The notes beneath the pieces are model-generated. The model saw only the letters and a program-made list of their open reading frames with translations. It did not search any database and was not told the DNA's origin. From Sipunculus nudus (taxonomy: Eukaryota > Annelida > Sipuncula > Golfingiida > Sipunculidae), in NCBI GenBank assembly GCA_026874595.1, contig CM049314.1, forward strand, positions 3,313,318 to 3,377,317: a stretch of 64,000 nucleotides of DNA, given 5' to 3'. How positions within the stretch are numbered: position 1 is the first letter of the stretch; each line of letters begins with the position of its first letter. Positions 62,701 through 64,000 of the stretch are shown here, one piece after another. A program made the position numbers and the translations under genes.

Positions 62701-63210
62701 TTTATGCCGGGGTGGGGTGAGGGTGGGGGTGTAACTCGATTCTGGGTTTGGTAATACGTTAATAACAAAGTGGAGTGCTCGAGTCACTAATAGATCGGTT
62801 TTCATGTACAGGTCGTTGACTTAGACACCGGAATTCAGAGGAAAACTGGAGACGTTGGGGAAGTCTGGATCCGTGGTCCTAACATAATGAGTGGCTACCT
62901 AAACAGACCAAGAGCAACCGCAGAAACCATTGACACTCAGGGCTGGCTACACACTGGTACGTAAACCTTTCATTAGGCCTGACGCAGTAATGTAATACAC
63001 ACAAATAATGATTAAGAAGTCACAAAGTTTAAATGATATTTAAACAACAAATCTTCCTATAGACAAGGCGCTGTATATTGTTGGTCCTATATTTTCAAAG
63101 GTCTCGTATACGATGTTTCATTTCCAGGTGACGTCGGGTATGTGGATACGGAGGGCTACCTGTATGTCATAGATCGCATCAAGGAAATGATTAAGTACAA
63201 GGGTTACCAG
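50788..63210 (+). CDS. 4CL/luciferase-family acyl-CoA ligase (9 exons seen, 3' end beyond window)
   Basis: Exons: 50788-50898, 55036-55249, 56584-56693, 57313-57521, 58695-58854, 60034-60205, 62450-62550, 62812-62956, 63128-63210. Phases agree at every junction and the total is 435 codons with no stop. ANL-superfamily enzymes adenylate a carboxylate with ATP and transfer it to CoA. Motifs in order: [14 protein letters not shown] (N-terminal, residues 10-23), [12 protein letters not shown] in exon 2, the P-loop [11 protein letters not shown] (about 189-199), MLPRFEP in exon 5, YGLSETT (about 327-333), [11 protein letters not shown] (from 408) and the hinge region [13 protein letters not shown] (423-435). 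The C-terminal lid, with the catalytic Lys expected about 100 residues on, is missing because the gene leaves the window. Substrate cannot be told from this; a fatty or aromatic acid is typical of the family. Exon 6 has a weak polypyrimidine tract. Confidence 0.9.
51702..52015 (+). mobile_element. tRNA-derived SINE, copy C (intron 1 of the ligase)
   Basis: The head reads GGCTTTTGTGGCTCAGGGGTAGA, where TGGCTCAGGGG fits the pol III A box. The body carries the CTCACAAGCGAGTGCGTCTTTCGG block shared with copies A, B and D. The tail is TTACCTCCACCAAAATAAAT. It gives the best-defined ends of the family. Confidence 0.65.
52575..52641. repeat. (CA)n-(TA)n compound microsatellite
   Basis: CACA units with one TA interruption pass directly into a TA run, inside ligase intron 1. 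Confidence 0.95.
53096..53146. repeat. (TA)n microsatellite
   Basis: Uninterrupted TA run in ligase intron 1; frames across it on both strands are artefacts. Confidence 0.95.
53581..54362. repeat. 34-bp minisatellite, 23 near-identical copies
   Basis: 782 bases equal exactly 23 units of 34, core GGTGCAGAACACAAGCACGG. The only change I see is in the last unit (TCACAG to TCAAAG). It lies in intron 1 of the ligase, 0.7 kb before exon 2. Such homogeneity implies recent expansion or efficient gene conversion; the true copy number may differ from the assembly. Confidence 0.97.
55549..55602. repeat. (TA)n microsatellite in ligase intron 2
   Basis: Uninterrupted TA run of about 54 bases. Confidence 0.95.
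55794..55915. repeat. (AAT)n/(ATT)n inverted microsatellite
   Basis: About 47 bases of AAT units switch at about 55840 to 44 bases of ATT, with more ATT after a short break. The two arms are complementary and could form a long AT-only hairpin in DNA or in the intron RNA. Confidence 0.93.
57150..57246 (-). mobile_element. MITE fragment related to 19863-20083
   Basis: It ends TATTGACGCCACT, the reverse complement of the AGTGGCGTCA end at 19864. The interior is marked by G/C homopolymer runs (GGGGGATTCCCCCC, C13). The other end is unclear. Confidence 0.4.
59085..59140. repeat. (TA)n microsatellite left of a MITE
   Basis: TA run ending exactly where TAGTGATGGG begins. A second TA run (59661-59709) starts where the element ends. 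Confidence 0.95.
59141..59660. mobile_element. hAT-like MITE (520 bp) in ligase intron 5, with internal hairpin
   Basis: The left end TAGTGATGGGCCGA and right end TCCCACCACTA form imperfect inverted repeats, both bordered by TA repeat. Just inside the right end, AATCGATCATCGATCGGTTT and AAACCGATGATCGATT face each other across GCTC. There is no transposase. The hAT assignment rests on the TAGTGNTGGG-type end. Confidence 0.6.
60750..61415 (-). other. 221-codon antisense ORF in ligase intron 6, unrecognised
   Basis: It starts with ATG (61415) and runs open to 60750, the longest frame in the window outside the TLR and the minisatellite. It contains [19 protein letters not shown] and [13 protein letters not shown] recognise no domain, and the region has repeat-like features, such as the (ACAA)n and CAGACAGA tracts near 61190. 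A transposable-element origin is more likely than a host gene; no promoter or splice context was identified. Confidence 0.3.
61476..61795 (-). mobile_element. tRNA-derived SINE, copy D, with long C/G tract
   Basis: It shares with copy A the blocks CCAGGCCCGGTG, CCATTGCTGG, GTGAGTGA-ACATGG, GAGCACTTACCCTGG and AGATTTGAACTCG (B-box complement). A C-rich run at 61621-61648, interrupted by one A, replaces the usual 'ccccgaaaggcgaactcg' region. Confidence 0.6.
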
Positions 63211-64000
63211 GTAAGTATATACTTTAGATTTTATCCACTTCTCTTTGCCCTGTATACTTTACCATTATACTTGATCAATACTTATATAAAGTCACACGCT
63301 TCAAATGCCTGAACTATTCATCAGCAGGTACTGTAAATATTTTATTTAAAAGAAAAACCTCATATTACCCATTCATACGTTTGGGTAACACGAGGCGAGT
63401 TGATACGGGCCGACTTCAATGGTGGTCCGAATTTGCCATGGGCCGATCGAGTTAGCTTGCGAAGCTCTAATTCATTGCGCCACGATATACCTTTCGCGAT
63501 ATAATATTAAATTTCTATTTATGGAGGAATGTAGAAAAAGACATCCACCCCCCTTTGGACAATTTTGGCATTGTATCCTACAGCTCGAGACCAAAACGGG
63601 CATTTCCGAGGCATTGTCACGGAGGAGTTGCTTGGCAACGATTGCGTGCCACCACCGTAAATCATAATATAGATTAAGGCGCCGCTTGGGATTTGGGTAA
63701 CTTTTATACAGTTCACTGTAACGGCGGTATGTCAGCCACTTTTACTTCATCCTGCAGCGGATGACAAACAAAACTGTATCCAGAAAATGCTTTATCCAGT
63801 TAGAAAAGGGCAATCACACTAGTTCTAACATAGGGAACCCTGTAAAAGATCAGAGCTACCTACCAACCCTCTTAACGATAATTGGACTGACCCATTAATA
63901 AGCTACCCCCCGTAGGGCAAAGATGGGTGTATAGTGTGGCAAACAGAAAAAAAGGCACTTATTTTCTGGTGCCTGAATGAGCCAGAAGTGAGCCCGCAGC
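63211..64000. other. Start of ligase intron 9 or beyond; no exon seen
   Basis: After the GTAAGT donor at 63211 I find no segment matching the expected C-terminal ligase domain. The frames at 63419-63716 lack domain similarity and splice context. TTTGGGTAAC occurs at about 63380 and again, as ATTTGGGTAACTTTT, at about 63692, bounding a GC-richer patch of about 310 bases that may be an element. Confidence 0.4.

Overview
The window is animal nuclear DNA, most likely from a bivalve or related lophotrochozoan mollusc. It is AT-rich, has short exons with GT-AG introns and polyadenylation signals, many (TA)n tracts, and remnants of LINE, SINE, Helitron, MITE and Gypsy elements. Its gene content (a long multi-EGF receptor, a Toll-like receptor and a 4CL/luciferase-type acyl-CoA ligase) is typical of bivalve genomes. 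The taxon is inferred, not proven.

Layout. 1-1816 is copy 1 of a 1.8-kb direct repeat. 2040-3910 (-) is a dead L1/Tx1-like LINE. 7993-18863 (-) is a 20-exon gene for a 1145-residue type I membrane protein with about 26 Draper/MEGF/SREC-type EGF modules. I placed every exon boundary by GT/AG and phase, and the exons sum exactly to 1146 codons including the stop. 18864-29990 is gene-free. It holds MITE and SINE sequence, an old tandem duplication, copy 2 of the 1.8-kb repeat (22952-24768), an intact-ended 311-bp Helitron (25420-25730) and a probable solo LTR. 29990-36160 is a 25-bp minisatellite in two blocks around a scrambled Gypsy element. 36160-44037 is gene-free with SINE scraps. 44038-46527 (+) is a Toll-like receptor whose TIR domain carries a +1 frameshift. 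46528-50787 holds a LINE tail, (ATT)n and a MITE. 50788-63210 (+) holds nine exons of an acyl-CoA ligase that runs off the right edge; its introns contain a 23-copy 34-bp minisatellite, SINEs, MITEs and a 221-codon antisense ORF.

How they relate. The multi-EGF receptor and the TLR are both innate-recognition or clearance-type surface proteins, but nothing seen links their regulation. The ligase is metabolic. The multi-EGF gene lies between two nearly identical 1.8-kb direct repeats, which could make it prone to copy-number change. I see no CRISPR array, rRNA or convincing functional tRNA.
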